64,000 bases of DNA from Lyophyllum atratum. Taxonomy: Eukaryota; Basidiomycota; Agaricomycetes; Agaricales; Lyophyllaceae. Positions 1 to 11,645 of the stretch are shown here, piece by piece. The first letter of the stretch is position 1. Each line of letters starts with the position of its first letter. Below the pieces are notes generated by a model. That model was not told the origin of the DNA. It was given only the letters and a program-made list of their open reading frames with translations, and did no database searches. The translations under genes were made by a program, and so were the position numbers. Where the stretch lies: positions 682,001 through 746,000 of the forward strand of contig JACGCN010000012.1 in the NCBI GenBank assembly GCA_014905825.1, written 5' to 3'.

Positions 1-887
1 GCCTTGATCAGCGTCGAAGGTAAAGTTGTTTGCCTATGATGTGATAATATCTATGTCAGTGAGAATTGTCTGTCAGCCTTCATAAGACGTGCCCAAGAGG
101 ATGCTATGGCAGAAGTCTGATCGGGCTTCTGAGCGTATTCCCAATCAAACTACTCTCACTGTCAGGATCGACGTCCGCAGAAGTCCAAGGGATAACACAC
201 CTGGAAGTACTCGGCAGCCTTGGCATGTGCATCTCGAGGTTTAGCTCCAAGTAGAGTATACGCAGTTCTCGAGGTCACATCGACAAGATTTTGAGGGACA
301 CGACCGCCTGGTAGAACACCTTATGGGGAGAGCATCGTGAGTGTGAAGAACGACGCACCAGCAGCGATTGTGAGGTTAACGTAAGCGTCAACAGAAGTGT
401 TAAAAACGTCCAAGTAATCAACTGCCCCAGTGTTATCATATGTCGCTGTACAAGGTCAAGTCAGCGACAGAATTACGCATCATTCCGGTAAGAATTCCTC
501 ACTGATACTTCCAAAGTAATCATTGAACTGTGTCTTGACTTTGTGCTTCTCCACGAGCGTCAAGATTGGGTTTGCAGGCCCATTTCCCGTTTGTGTCCCT
601 TGTACCCAGTTGGCACCAAGCTCGACCGTCTTACCAGCGAACGAGGTGCTTTTCAGGCGCCCGCCGAGTTCATCGCGGGCTTCAAGGATGACAAAATCGT
701 TGATTCCCTGCTCATGAAGGGTACGGGCAGCAATGATCCCAGCGACCCCGCCCCCTAAAATAATTACCCTGAAATCATGAGCAGCATCCTTTCGATGTGT
801 AACTTCGGTGTTGGCATCTGGGATGGAATAGCTGTCGACGATGGTGGCGGCTGCCAGGAGCGCGAGGAAAGTTGCAAAGTTGGGCAT
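1..887 (-). CDS. Flavin-containing amine/polyamine oxidase, N-terminal part (cut by window edge)
   Basis: The gene starts at 887 and runs off the left edge, so only the N-terminal part is present. Exon 1 (887-509) encodes a hydrophobic secretion-type leader (MPNFATFLALLAAATIV), then the FAD-binding Rossmann motif VIILGGGVAGIIAARTL and the segment ARDELGGRLKS, followed by VELGANWVQG, all typical of flavin amine oxidases. Phase-checked exons continue at 445-359 and 319-201; a further exon is at about 149-89. Their product (TYDNTGAVDYLDVF, then GRVPQNLVDV, then FDWEYAQKPDQTS) matches the substrate domain of fungal polyamine oxidases. Family members oxidise polyamines or related amines with release of hydrogen peroxide; the leader suggests an extracellular or secretory-pathway enzyme. 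The last junction near position 80 was not resolved. The family call is firm; the substrate is inferred. Confidence 0.85.
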
Positions 888-1200
888 CTTGAGGGCTAGA
901 GCACCCTGTCACCATACTCACGTAGGTTTTATAGGTAAGCCCCGCGGCGTCTTCAGGGGCTCTTGTCATCCGAGAGCATCTGAGAAGGTATCGTTCACGC
1001 TATCGTGATTCTTGGAAGAGTGGATATTAACATGTATACATGGTCCCTCCCGAAACGTAATGCGGCTTGATGCCTTCGTTATGTGCCCCTGTGCTAATGA
1101 GATAAAGTCAAAGACAGTCAACGGGTCTCCTATTGCCGATCAGGTGGGAACTCGACGAGGAAGGTCATGTAACAGGGGCTTTAATAAACAGGCCATGCGG

Positions 1201-3542
1201 TCATTTGGAACCGAGAAACGAGATGAGGGCATATCTTTATTCAGCCGTCATCAACTTTGAAATCACCCACAGACCACGATCCGACTTACCTCCCATCTAC
1301 CCTCCATTGCTCGCCGCTCTTGTCAAGTTTCTCCGCGACCTCCTCGTCAACCCCGACCACGACGTCTGCCTTGTTCGTCCTTAGACTCAGGAGAGGGAAC
1401 GATCCGGCAAGGGGGCCTAATTAACAGAGCAGCATCGCTGAGATTTCATGGGTTCGAAATGAACAGGAGGCTCACCAATGGCCGATTCAAATGGAGTCCA
1501 AGCCGGCCACTTGACATCGCCCGTGAGTCTGTCACTATGTTGAATACTCCAATCTACTCGATTTCAGGACCAAGCACGCACTTTCGGTAACTGTAGTTGA
1601 GGAGACTCAGCGAGTTTATTCGGGAATGACGTGTATCTGCTTACTTGAGATCGCCCTATGGTCATTCCAGTTAGAGCACTTCCGATGTTAAGCATGAAGC
1701 ATCGAACCTTGAAAATGACAAGATCGCTTTCTCTTAAATTCTGGAATAGCTCTGGGGCTTGCACTTTCATGTTCCAATAGGGAAAATGCGCTGTCCAGAA
1801 CTCTGCGGCTGTTCCGTCGCCTCCCAGTGGAGTGCTTAGAGGAACAGAAAGGTTGAAAATGCCCCGGTCGACGTAATGCTTCCAACGCATGACCATGGAT
1901 TTCAGATGCTCTGAGCTCGGGCGTGGTGAGTCCGCCTCTTCGCCAGAAGAAGCCGAGAAAAAGGAAAGATCCAAGAGAGAGGTGATCGTCTGCCCGAAGT
2001 CAGGCGGTGTTACATCTGAAACGAACCAAGGGATGAGCTTTGGGCTGGGGAAAAAAAAAAGAAAAGTGAGCTGCAGCTGGTGGCAAAGGCAACCTTATGC
2101 TTACTGAAAATACACCCGTGAGATGTATGGTGTGTAAGTGACCAAAAAATCTGCGAAAACGAAATCCGTGAACAGCTAAATTTGTATGCTCCATGAATTC
2201 CATGAAACAGATGAGAGATACAACGGGAGATTACCTCGAACCCCGCTATATAAGTAGATATCATCTCTAAGGCAATTTTTTGCATCCGAATTTCTGGTAC
2301 AGCTCACAATTATCAAGGACAAAGTCAACGCGACCAGCGTTTAAAGACGAAAGGTGTTTCCACACTTGCTCTTGGTCGTCCTTCAGAATGAACTGCTGCC
2401 TAGCCATTTGAGCTTCCTTTCCAACCGACTGTAAATGCTCTATGTCGTCGGGCGACATGTGGGTGAGAAGCGATAAGTCCTGGGCTCGTGAGATGAAGGT
2501 AAACAACCAATCAACAGAAATATACAGCAATGCTTACAGTAGCATTGCCCCTGAATAGATAATCTTATTAGATAACTTTAATTGTTCGAAGTCACGGAAC
2601 ATTCGAGCACTCCTTACCACAAACACATCTGAACCATTTCTCGGAAGAGAACAGCGAGCTTCTCAGCATCCAAAGCGCTTTTTTCTGATTGCAGCTCATG
2701 CATACTGGTCGCGATCTCTAAAAAAATGCGTTTATACTTTTGTCATCTGTATGTCATGATGACGTGGAGCGTACGGCGTATAGCAGTCCCCGACTGCGAA
2801 AAGGTGGACATTTTCTGAGGTAGAAATGGATCGTAAGTGTTCCAAAACAGGGTGACTGAAAAAAATGAACGAAGAAGGCGATAGCTGATATCCACGTTAG
2901 CGTAATTCTCCGCCTGTTCAGCGTGGTTCATTACTCACAGGTAGCATCTTTAGCAGCAGGGCCGTAAGGTGAGGCCAATGATGGTTCGTCCGGAGCTGGT
3001 ACGACGTACTCTGCGAATAGCCATGGTGCTGTAAACCATGTGTTTTTCTGGAGCTCAGCGAGTTGCCCTAGTTCTTTGTTATATGTCTCAACATCGGCTT
3101 CACCATCATCCCGAATGTGCCTGGAGAACAGTGTAAGATTGTGCGGGGACACTTTGTGTATAGAGCTCACTCTAAAGGATGATCCCTCCCCATCTGGTAC
3201 TTCAGCTTGCTGATCTTCTCTATGATTCCCTTCCCCTCGGCGATCTTGTTCTCCATAGTTGATGTGTCTGCGTCGGGTTTCTGAGACTCCAAGGAAAGAT
3301 CATGACAGTCCCTGTACAGCTGATCGATCACGCCGGTTATAATGACAGGCCATCGTTTCACTACGGTTTGGTATCTGAACAAAAGACCTCAGTATCCCTT
3401 GAATGGCCAGAGCAGCAGCGACGTACGAGAATCTGACAAGGTAGAATTAATTACATCCAGTGTTAAATTTGGAGTGCTTTGCTAACCCAGACTCATCAGT
3501 AGGATCATATGGAGGGTAGGGAGATGTGAAGAGGGCCGCCAT
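1201..3542 (-). CDS. ARMT1/DUF89 damage-control phosphatase, 17 exons including six microexons
   Basis: DUF89 proteins are metal-dependent phosphatases that hydrolyse damaged or overflow phosphometabolites; the animal member ARMT1 was also proposed as a protein-glutamate methyltransferase. Family motifs appear in order: YPPYDPTDESGFSYQTVVKR (N-terminus), AECYLYRLLRSFF, LWGNATDLSLL, metal-site DFVLDNSGFE, DFLVTYTPYISRVYFHPK, LVIFKGDLNYRKLTGD and C-terminal LRTNKADVVVG. I reconstructed exons 3542-3487, 3432-3427, 3374-3171, 3120-3010, 2947-2939, 2884-2775, 2717-2618, 2550-2538, 2479-2308, 2245-2235, 2175-2105, 2044-1708, 1655-1645, 1590-1582, 1528-1476, 1416-1290 and 1234-1201. All junctions are GT-AG and phase-consistent, giving 478 codons (477 aa), a normal family length. 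Six exons are 6-13 nt long. Without them each conserved motif is interrupted, so automated annotation would probably miss parts. Key residues are intact, so I expect an active enzyme. Confidence 0.93.
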
Positions 3543-3626
3543 GTTGATAGAGGGAGAGATCAGAAGCGATCTGCTGTTTAGAGTCTGAGTTACAGTAGGC
3601 TGACTCGGACTTCCAATTTTGGGCGG

Positions 3627-3713
3627 CTAGATAGAGACCCCGTGAAAGTCACGCTTGTCGCGTTTCTTGCCAGTGCCACCGCCGGCGCCAACAGCTTTTC
3701 CTCCTGAACTCAT
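3627..3713 (-). CDS. Possible tiny ORF or last exon (Gly/Lys-rich, 28 aa)
   Basis: Between the ARMT1 start and the next gene, the minus strand has a short open frame beginning MSSGGKAVGAGGGTGKK and ending RDFHGVSI. The frame stays open upstream to about 3780 (CNPERRQKAEAEFLGE), so this could be the last exon of a small minus-strand gene whose 5' part would overlap the start of the plus-strand gene at 3870. I do not recognise it. The composition looks protein-like, but no clear upstream splice phase was found. Confidence 0.2.
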   Translation of the reverse strand: MSSGGKAVGAGGGTGKKRDKRDFHGVSI

Positions 3714-3869
3714 CGTGCCGGGCGAAGACTCACCTAGGAACTCAGCTTCTGCTTTCTGTCTTCTCTCTGGATTGCAACACTGTTTCCATACGGCTGCTGG
3801 CTTGTAGCTTACTCACCAGCCACCGTATCGCTACTGTCTTCTTCCCACTCGGCCTACCAGCGATTCAGG

Positions 3870-5885
3870 ATGTCAGCCACGATTGTCAATCAGCGAGGTC
3901 TTCCCCTTAGACGAAGTCGGTCTCTTGTATCTGTGACTTCTCCTCCCACGACGCATACATCATGCACTTCTTTAGTCCAAGATAGAAGCTTTGTCCAACA
4001 CCAATCATCACCTGATGTCACCTTTGAACTGCAGCGCGTCTCATCCCTCTTCCAGAGTACCTCTTTCATCTCAGAATCCGAATTCGTGATCAATTGCAAG
4101 AGTGTCATGAATATAATGCGATACTCACATTCAGAAGACACAAAGCCATGGCAGCAAGTACTGGTGGGTGGTCAATAAATGCTTCCATCTGGCTCGCTGA
4201 TCATGAAGTTCTGACCAGCTTGTGGAGGTCATCGAGGTTGATCTCATGAATCTCTTTTACCGTTCATATTCTCACCACCATCTCAGAACGCAGTCATCAC
4301 TTTCATAGTTCGAGTATTGCCGCTAGTCTTCCAGGAACTCATCAACCCGACTTCTCTTCTTCATCCCATCAGTCCACCAATGGTAGTTTCTCTCCTTGAG
4401 GTTGCGGATACACATGTAGACGTATATGGAGATTTTTCATTGCAACGTATGTTCCTTCGTGTGTTTATGTGCTTATGCGATTCGACACTCAACGACTCCA
4501 ACCTTATAGTTCGTATGGCCGCTCTCCACCATTTACTGCATGATAGCGAGGATGTTAAACTCGCTTTCTCTATGTGTCAAGCACTTCCAAGGATTCAGCC
4601 TAACTCTAGATGGCAACCTGTAGCCAATCCAGTCAAGGCACATCCTGTCTCAAATGTCCAAGGTTCGATCTCCTTGCCAGAAATCCACCCCCCTATATTT
4701 CCTGCCTCTTCTTCCCTTGTTTCTTCCCCGATGCTTGAATCCCCTGTACCTAGCCTCTCCTCGCTTCTTAACTGTACACCTTCTACTTCAATGTCAACTC
4801 CCCGCTTCCACCCGTTCAATCTGGACCGTTCAAGTACCATCAACGAGTCAATCTCTCAGCCCGCGATAACTCTGCTAAATGCGAAGCCTCCGACTCTCAC
4901 CTTTTCCTCCAGCATGCCCAATTTACGATCCGCCTCTGCACCAAGAAATACCTCAACTGCGCTTCCAGTTATCGCGTTCGAGGATCACTCCTTTAGAATG
5001 TTCACTCCCCTCAGTCAATCGCTATTTTCTCCTCCATCATTCAGCCCTAGCTGCGAAGAAAATGACTACGATCTGGTCCAAATTGGAGAAGGTAGCGGAA
5101 CGCTTCTAGATGTACCTGACATCCATGTACAGCCTCTTAATGTGGAGCAAGACCCAGTCCCACCAATCGAAGAAGCAACCGCTTATCCAGCGATCATAAG
5201 CGTGATCTCTCAGGATGACCTCTCTAGGCTGATCTCGCTTTCCGATGTAGGCGAAGATCCGCCCTCGCCTTCGCTATTCAGCCCGTCTGTGTACACTCCT
5301 TCTCCGATGATGGGCTCCGACTTCACAATCGCCATCGGCGCACCAGCCTTGAATGAACATCCTGTTGCCGAAGGATCGAGCAAGATTGACCTTGCGCCTC
5401 TATCGCCACACCCAACGCAGAGTTCTAGTCCTCTCTCATCTCCACCCGAAATCATTGTCAAGAGCGATGGAGACAAGTTCAGAAACATCTTCGGTGTCGA
5501 GGTACAGCAGCGGCCTCCTTCGCCCTATAATAAACGGCTACGGAGCGCGTCAAATAATCCCACACCTACGATGCAATACGTGATGCCTTCTCCGCGCATA
5601 TTTTCGGACTCTTCTAGACGACAACCGCCCCTCGATCAAGAGATAGCTTCCCTGACACTTCCATCACCCCCAAAGCGCAAGTCGGTCGATGTACAAGATA
5701 CCGAGGAGGTGGTGGTGGTCCAAAAGAAGAAGGCACCGGTTAGGAAAGTTAAAGCGGTTAAAGCGATGCCAGCCCCCGAAAGGACGATCATAGTCCAAGA
5801 CAACGATGATTCAGCGCTCCCGAGGCATCGATGGCAGCGGGGAAGAAAAGCCAGCACGAAGTCATTGGATAAAGAGAATTCGTGA
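3870..5885 (+). CDS. Unrecognised Ser/Pro-rich, probably nuclear protein
   Basis: The long last exon begins near 4310 and ends at 5885. Its N-terminal part is helical (FQELINPTSLLHPISPP, then MFLRVFMCLCDS, then VRMAALHHLLHDSEDVKLAF). About 350 residues follow that are rich in Ser and Pro and look disordered, and the C-terminus is basic (PPKRKSVDV, KKKAPVRKVKAVKA, HRWQRGRKAS), resembling nuclear localisation signals. The probable first exon starts at 3870 (MSATIVNQRGLPLRRSRS). A middle exon around 4220-4268 (VEVIEVDLMNLFY) may join to the frame RVLPLVFQELI across a short intron with a weak donor at 4269. I recognise no domain family. A nuclear or regulatory role is only suggested by composition. 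The last exon is well supported; the 5' structure is uncertain. Confidence 0.6.
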
Positions 5886-6034
5886 GAGTTAGTTGTACCC
5901 CATGGCACGAGCTTGTTCGTCTATTCTCCGCGAGATTGATATGTACATTACAGCGATAGCCACTTGTGTAATTCCGAAGCGTGAGCGTAAAACATGATAC
6001 TGAAACAGGCCCTTGTCTCGATGGCATTTGGGAG

Positions 6035-6492
6035 TCACGCGTCCTTTGCCAGGTATGCTTCGTATTGTGCAGGTGTGAATGTTTTCTGGATATCGAAATA
6101 TCGGTTAGTTGACGCAGAGGGCAGCTATACATGACATAACCTGTGAAAAGGCATGCATTTGAGCTATTTGCGCTTTTAAAAGCTCATTGACTAGAAAGAG
6201 GAGCTGGTAAGAAACGGAGGATTCCTTGACGAGAGTGGTGATAAGAGTAGTCGAGCGTACTTAGTCGATGTTTTTTTAGCGTGGAGAGCCCTTCGAATGC
6301 CTATTTAGAGGAACAAAACATTCAGCGTTTCTCTCGGGTTCGAGGTAACCTTGCCATGTGTGAACGCACCTCGCTAACCAGGACAATCGCATAATTCTCC
6401 CCGCATCCACTGGATTGATCTTCGATCTCAAGATGAGCAACTGGAAAGGCATTTCGGATAGCGAGTTCAAGGTCAGCCGTATCCACAGGCAT
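6035..6492 (-). CDS. BolA-like protein (Fra2/BolA2 type)
   Basis: Four phase-checked exons (6492-6370, 6300-6261, 6190-6141, 6085-6035) encode 87 aa, the normal length for cytosolic/nuclear BolA2 (yeast Fra2). The product reads MPVDTADLELAIRNAFPVAH, then LEIEDQSSGCGENYAIVLVS, then FEGLSTLKKHRLINELLKAQ and IAQMHAFSQKTFTP. The conserved Cys in SSGCG and the His in KKHRLI are present; in this family they take part in [2Fe-2S] ligation with monothiol glutaredoxins. Known relatives work with Grx3/4 in iron sensing and Fe-S trafficking. An upstream frame (6691-6545) splices in phase but has no in-frame ATG, so I read it as 5' UTR and start at 6492. Confidence 0.92.
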
Positions 6493-7279
6493 GATGAACT
6501 GCGAACGCCTCAACGTTGGTTATATCAGTAGATGAGGAAGAGAGACGTACCCAGAGTGATCTGATAAGATACAGCAGCTGAACCGGAGCACTCCGAGCTA
6601 ATATTGAATCGCCTTTTAAATATCCATCTATGACCTGAATCTCAGCGACTCGGATGACTTGCGGCAATACTACATACTCATCCTCAGTCAACTTTCAACG
6701 CCGGCTGCACTGCCTCTCATATACTGAGCAGAAAATGAAGACCTTTCACTCTACCCAAAGTGACTCGCGGCCTGCATGCTCAACGGGTACGATGAACAGT
6801 GACGAGATCCGAATTTAAAGAAATCTACATAAACAGGTGACGACTATGTAGTGCCATGAACTGGACCCCCCCTGACAGTCCTTTTGAATTGAAAGGGGGG
6901 TCTCAGAACCATCGTGAGATACACCCCGCCTTCCAGACACAGGTGGTCTTAACATCGCATAAAAGGCCGAGGAATCCAATTGGACTTCAGGTTGAAAGAT
7001 AGTCGCCACCCCCTCTATTCTGAAGGCTAGATTCACCTATTCTGAAGGCTAGATTCACCCATGACAGGGATCCTCTCTTCACAGCTTTCTAAATCTGGAG
7101 TTTTATATGTTACGGTTTGACGACCCAACCTCCAGATTTTTCCGACACCGCTTCGTTACAAGTTTAGAATTCCTAGATCACTGTAGATTGTTACGGGAAG
7201 TCACCCATTGGCAGGGACAACCGACTTTGCAGACCAATCAGGGGATGAGAAGATACAATTATGCAGTACATTTGGTGGT
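6493..7279. other. Gap without a supported gene
   Basis: This stretch holds the probable spliced 5' leader of the BolA gene (about 6690-6500), a C-tract/G-tract inverted pair near 6865-6900 and a perfect 22-bp tandem duplication (7016-7059). No coding frame matched any family I know. Confidence 0.5.
7016..7059. repeat. Perfect 22-bp tandem duplication
   Basis: The 22-bp unit starting tattctgaaggctagattca occurs twice in direct succession (7016-7037 and 7038-7059) without mismatch, which indicates a recent slippage or repair duplication in a non-coding stretch. Confidence 0.9.
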
Positions 7280-8340
7280 TTGTGGGTACGTGAGGTCCAT
7301 ATACAGATGTCCATGCTCCAGTCCAGCCAACATCAAAGTCAGAGTATACAGTTATCCAGTCCGATTCAAGTCCAAGGAGGTAAAAGCCATTTCATGTTCG
7401 CCCGAGCGGAAGCAAAATCTAAGTCCAAATCCACCACGCGTTTTTCGTTCCTTTGGTTTCGTCGTCTTCCAATGTCGCTCTCGTAAGGATTGTTCGTTTA
7501 GTGTCTCTGGTTCACCGGCGACCGCTATTAGCCCATATTCCATCGGGATTCATCGACCATCTTCATGTCGTCCTATTGCGACTGCTCTAGATCTAACTAT
7601 AACGTGTAAGATTTTAATGGGAGGGGTATGACAGCCGATGAACGGTACGACTGCTGACCTTTGGCGCGGAACCCAGTACCCATCGCGCCGGTGCCCGGCG
7701 GTATATATTCTTCGCGCCCCACCGTGACTCCGAGAAGGGGAAGTGTGGGGGAAGGATATCAGCACGCGATGGAAGACAGACGAACGCGTATAGCCGGGGC
7801 ACACACGTCCTGTCAGGCCGGGACTGTGCATTCGTAGCCGCACCTTTGCGTTGAATATCTCAAATGCTTCGCTTTGACGAGGGCTCGTATGTGACGCGCT
7901 TCGACTATTGATAGAATCCCCTGGACTTGGAGAGTGATGCGGCGGCACGGGGTGCGGTGGGGCAGCGAGCGACGCGGCATGGGTGGGCGACCCGGGAAGG
8001 GAAAACAAAGATGAGAGCGGATGCGGTGCGGCTTTGGCATCGGACTAAAAGACACGATAAAAACATAAGACAGGTGGGGATGGACCCCGATACACTGCAC
8101 TAGAGAGGGAAAGTATGAGAATGGTCGCAAAAGGAGCGGTGAAGACTGTCCTTTTCCCGTAAGTATCACCGATGGGGACGTGTGAGCGTAGCGGCTTTCG
8201 CATGATTGAGGTCTAAACGAGCGAGACAGGGAAGTAGGGGGATCATGAAAGATAGAAGCCCAGAGCGCGAGAAAAAGAAAAGCGTATTACCTGGAATCAT
8301 CGCATGAGAAGGCCAGTCTTCGTCTTTCTTGGTGAGTGTC
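7280..8340 (-). repeat. Short downstream repeat array of locus A, homologous to the 22-25 kb array
   Basis: Read on the minus strand, downstream of orphan gene A, this stretch carries two or three degenerate copies of the unit seen at 22.3-25.3 kb. Shared elements include tgctgatatccttccccc followed by a gtggggcg core, tactgggttccgcgcc, and gcaataggacgacatgaag. It ends (about 7480-7290) with the same tail that closes the large array: ttttgcttccgct, then several ggacttga/actgga and gtatac words. This makes the A locus an inverted, shorter copy of the B locus. No coding function is proposed. Confidence 0.75.
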
Positions 8341-8361
8341 AGTTAGATCACAAACAAGACC

Positions 8362-8913
8362 CTAACCATCCACGGCGTTCTCATGCTCCACCATCTGCAC
8401 CTGCTTTGCAGGAGGCACCATTGAGCAATCAGAGAATGCGAGCCCCAAGCCTTGAACCGAATCAGCACCAGAGCTCATCTTTTCTATGCCGCGTCGTTTC
8501 CTAATCGAGTCGCCAACCACCCGGGTAATGGTCAGCACCCGCTTCAAAGGCCGTACGTTCTTGGCACTGGTCTCATCCCCGACATCATCGACTGGAGTTT
8601 GGAGCTCAGAGATGTCGGAATAGCTCTTGTATAATTCAGGGGAGTCCCAAGGCAGATCTTGGTCGGTGGAGGAAACGAAGGAGGCTGACGGCGTGAAGAA
8701 ACCACAAGCGGGCAGACGAATATATGGAGAGAAGATAGAATCAGCCGTCACATGCACCGTTGTCGAATCCCACCAGTGGACTCGCACAGTGTTAGAGGCG
8801 CCGGCGGAGGTCTCGAGCATAGGAGGCTTGGGGATAGCAGAGGGGTCATGCCAGGAAGAGTGGAAGGTGGGTCTCGAAGATGTTTTGTAAGAGGAGACCA
8901 TTTTGGTGAGCAT
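8362..8913 (-). CDS. Orphan protein A (family with B at 21.2 kb)
   Basis: A single exon of 184 codons (183 aa). I do not recognise the family. It is clearly homologous to the protein at 21220-21804. Shared blocks are VRVHWWDSTTVHVTADS versus ARVHWWTSDMVHVKAES, TPSASFVSSTDQDLPW versus PPSASIVSPTERNLTW, and VRPLKRVLTITRVVGDSIRK versus VRPLKRVSAITRRVGDGIRK, then RGIEKM and GLGL plus a SMVP motif. It has no signal peptide or membrane segment; the C-terminal half is basic. The start is set by the homologous ATG of gene B and by the conserved upstream region. Conservation at protein level after clear DNA divergence argues that it is a real gene. Confidence 0.7.
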   Translation of the reverse strand: MLTKMVSSYKTSSRPTFHSSWHDPSAIPKPPMLETSAGASNTVRVHWWDSTTVHVTADSIFSPYIRLPACGFFTPSASFVSSTDQDLPWDSPELYKSYSDISELQTPVDDVGDETSAKNVRPLKRVLTITRVVGDSIRKRRGIEKMSSGADSVQGLGLAFSDCSMVPPAKQVQMVEHENAVDG

Positions 8914-9045
8914 TTATGTAAGTAATGTAGCGTGTTTGGCAAACAATTTTTGTTCGATGGTAGGTGTAAGAGATCAAGAAGTAGGTGCGGTCAGAGGCAG
9001 AAGTGGATGGATAACATAGCGGTCATCATGTGACCGCGTTTTCAG
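8914..9045 (-). promoter_or_regulatory. Conserved promoter of orphan gene A
   Basis: Read on the minus strand, this holds CGCGGTCACATGATGACC (an almost perfect palindrome around TCACATGA, 9021-9038), then CTCTGACCGCACCTAC, CTTGATCTCTTACACCTACC and ATCGAACAAAAAT before the ATG. The same words in the same order lie upstream of gene B, and a subset lies upstream of gene C. Conservation outside the coding region suggests a bound regulatory site; the factor is unknown. Confidence 0.6.
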
Positions 9046-10060
9046 ACACTTGCGAAAGATTTGTCAATAGGGGATTGTTCTATGACATTCAAGCCCGTTG
9101 TTAGCAGCCCCCGAGCTTGATTCTAGGAATAGTGAGCAGAGCCTACGTTCAATATAGCCACGGGGTCAGGACCTTCAAGTGCGCATGCCACATCAGAATA
9201 TTCACCGCACCTCTTAGAACGATGACTGTGTAGTTTAAGTATGGCTTGTATAATCGGACACAGAAGCATGTCGGAGGCTTTGAAACAAATACCGTTGTGG
9301 CCCTCTGTGGGCACCATTGTCAGAGCTTGTGATGAGCCTATAGAAAGGAATACAGGGCAAGCTCAATTTGGCTTGTTCCCAGGAAGCATATATGAGTGTC
9401 AAGCAATTCCAGACCCAACCAGGAAAACAGCGACCAGAAATCTCCCCAGATTGGACAGGTTCCCAGGGAAGAACAACCCAGGGCGATGGACTCGCTTTGG
9501 CAAGATATCTGTTTAAAAGCAAAGAAATCTTCACATTTTGACGTTGAAGCAGGGTCGAAAAAGCTACGAGGTGAACTATTTAGTGGCACACTCCCATAAG
9601 CCTAGACTTTAGCGAGATACATATTATCTGAACTCGCGTACCGGAGAGTCATTGTGAACGCAAACGGTCGGTTAGCAGCTGGGCGTCATGACAAGGAGCT
9701 TTATAAATTTGGCGAGGCAGTCCAAAGACAACTTGCACTTTTCCCAGTCAGAGCAAGAGATCATCATCACAGAGCTCCTCCAGGATGCGCAGCGCAGCCC
9801 GAGACTGCTTCGTGACATCAAGATTGTGTTTACTAAGGTGCTATCTACCTCTGCTACAGAATAGCTAAGGACGTTCATAAAGACCGCCTCGGTAAGCGTG
9901 AGGTGTTCCCGGAAACGTCCAGACCCTTGGTTCATGATGTGTTTTGTTGACCATGGATGGCGTTGACCAACATGATAATCACCTTCACGCCGAGATCACA
10001 CCTCTAACGCAACGTTCAAGTTGTCACTGTAACACTGACAGATATACTAACTGCTGCCCC
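9046..10060. other. Gap without a supported gene
   Basis: No frame here could be assigned to a family. A minus-strand stretch near 9830-9740 (LSKHNLDVTKQSRAALRILE) looks protein-like and may be a decayed gene fragment. The right end is probably promoter for the amidohydrolase that starts at 10061. Confidence 0.4.
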
Positions 10061-11645
10061 ATGCCACTGGGATCTATCACGAGCACCTCAAAGTCTGCCC
10101 TTTCCGACCTCCAAGCAGCCGCATCTACTTATCCTGCGATCGACAACCATGCCCACCCTCTCCTCCAAGACAAGCATCGGTCATCCATGCCCTTCGAGGG
10201 CATAATCTCCGAAGCAGAAGGTGACGCTCTTACGAGCGACGCAATCCACACCTTAGCTTGCCACCGCGCAACCCGACAACTGGCAAAGCTCTTTGGTCTC
10301 CCCGAAGGCTCATCCTGGGGGGACGTCAAAACGAAGCGATCAGAGTTTGAGTATATTAATTTGTGCCAGCGCTCTTTTGAGCCGACAAAGATCCAATGCG
10401 TCCTAATCGACGACGGGTTGGGCGCGAGCGATATTGTCCACGATGTGCCTTGGCACGACCAGTTTACCCATAGTCCAGCAAAGCGTGTCGTCCGGATCGA
10501 GGTTGTCGCCCAGGTGTTTGCAATCCCAAGTCATGTATAACTACCGCCTTTTAACATCTGTGGAACTTAGGAAATCCTTGCGGACGTGTTCGCCAAGCTC
10601 ACTTCATCTCCTAGCGTTGAGGAATTGGCGCAAGCCTTGGGATTCTTTGGACAGAAATTAGCGGATACTCTGACAAAATGTGCCGATGACCCTCTTACGG
10701 TGGCTTTCAAGTCGGTCGTCTGCTACCGATCCGGGATGGCGGTTTCCCTGGGGCCAGATGCGACATTCGCGCTCGGACCAGAGGCCAAACTGCACGCCGA
10801 ATTTCTTGCTGCCTTCGAGCGCGTTTTCGTGTCGCACCGAGGTCAAACGAAGGTCCGGCTGGAAGAGAAAGTTCTGAACGACTACGTTGTCAGAGCAGCA
10901 CTCAAACTAGCTGGGATTAAGGACAAACCAGGTAGGCCCATCTGATTTGGACTTCTGACTTGATATTTCTTCGTAGATGGTTGATGACACCTTTTTAGTT
11001 CAGTTCCACACGGGGCTTGGGGATAGCGACATCACCCTTGCTCTCTCCTCGCCCGCGCATCTGCAGCCAGTGATAAAGGCGTATCCCGGAACAAAATTCG
11101 TCCTTCTGCACTCATCATATCCCTACACGCGGGATGCAGGGTATCTGACGGCGGTTTATCCTAATGTGTTTTTAGACTTTGGTGAAGTTAGTTGAGATTC
11201 GAGGATTGTACGCACTGTTGGACTGATGGACTTTATAGATCTTCCCATTCGTTTCAGGACAGGGACAAAGATCTGTCATCCGCGAAGTGCTGGAGCTCGC
11301 CCCCACAAATAAGATAATGTGGTCAAGTACGCGATCCTCATCTTTGGATATAATTTTGACTTACAGACCTACGTCAGCGGATGGACACTTCTGGCCAGAG
11401 TCCTACTACCTGGGCACCATCCAAGCACGACAAGCCCTATTCGAGGTGCGTCTTACCTGTCGTACCACACGAAAAGTATGCGAACCGCTTCGGTGGTGTT
11501 CGTCCTCCAGGTCCTCAGTGAGATCGTACATTCAGGAGAACTCTCCGAAACAGCTGCAGTCCAAATTGTCCAAAACGCACTCTTTCACAACGCAAACAGA
11601 GTGTATAAATTGGGACTCGAGCCCAAGACCACGACCAAGAGATAG
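10061..11645 (+). CDS. FluG-type amidohydrolase (amidohydrolase 2 family)
   Basis: Six phase-checked exons (10061-10513, 10571-10931, 10999-11186, 11239-11326, 11378-11445, 11511-11645) encode 430 aa. Metal-binding motifs of the amidohydrolase fold are present: IDNHAHPLL near residue 30, VQFHTGLGD, FVLLHSSYPY and IMWSTDGHFWPESYYLG. The order and spacing match the N-terminal amidohydrolase half of fungal FluG-like proteins, but no glutamine synthetase domain follows, so this is the stand-alone form. A hydrolase acting on an amide or cyclic substrate is inferred; the substrate is unknown. I start at MPLGSITSTSK because the upstream open frame is not protein-like. Introns are 51-67 nt, and in exon 3 the true acceptor is at 10998 rather than the earlier AG at 10976. 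Confidence 0.88.

Noticed and set aside
6545..6691. N-terminal extension of the BolA protein by an upstream in-phase exon
   Set aside because: The exon has no in-frame ATG and the 87-residue protein already has normal family length; treated as 5' UTR.
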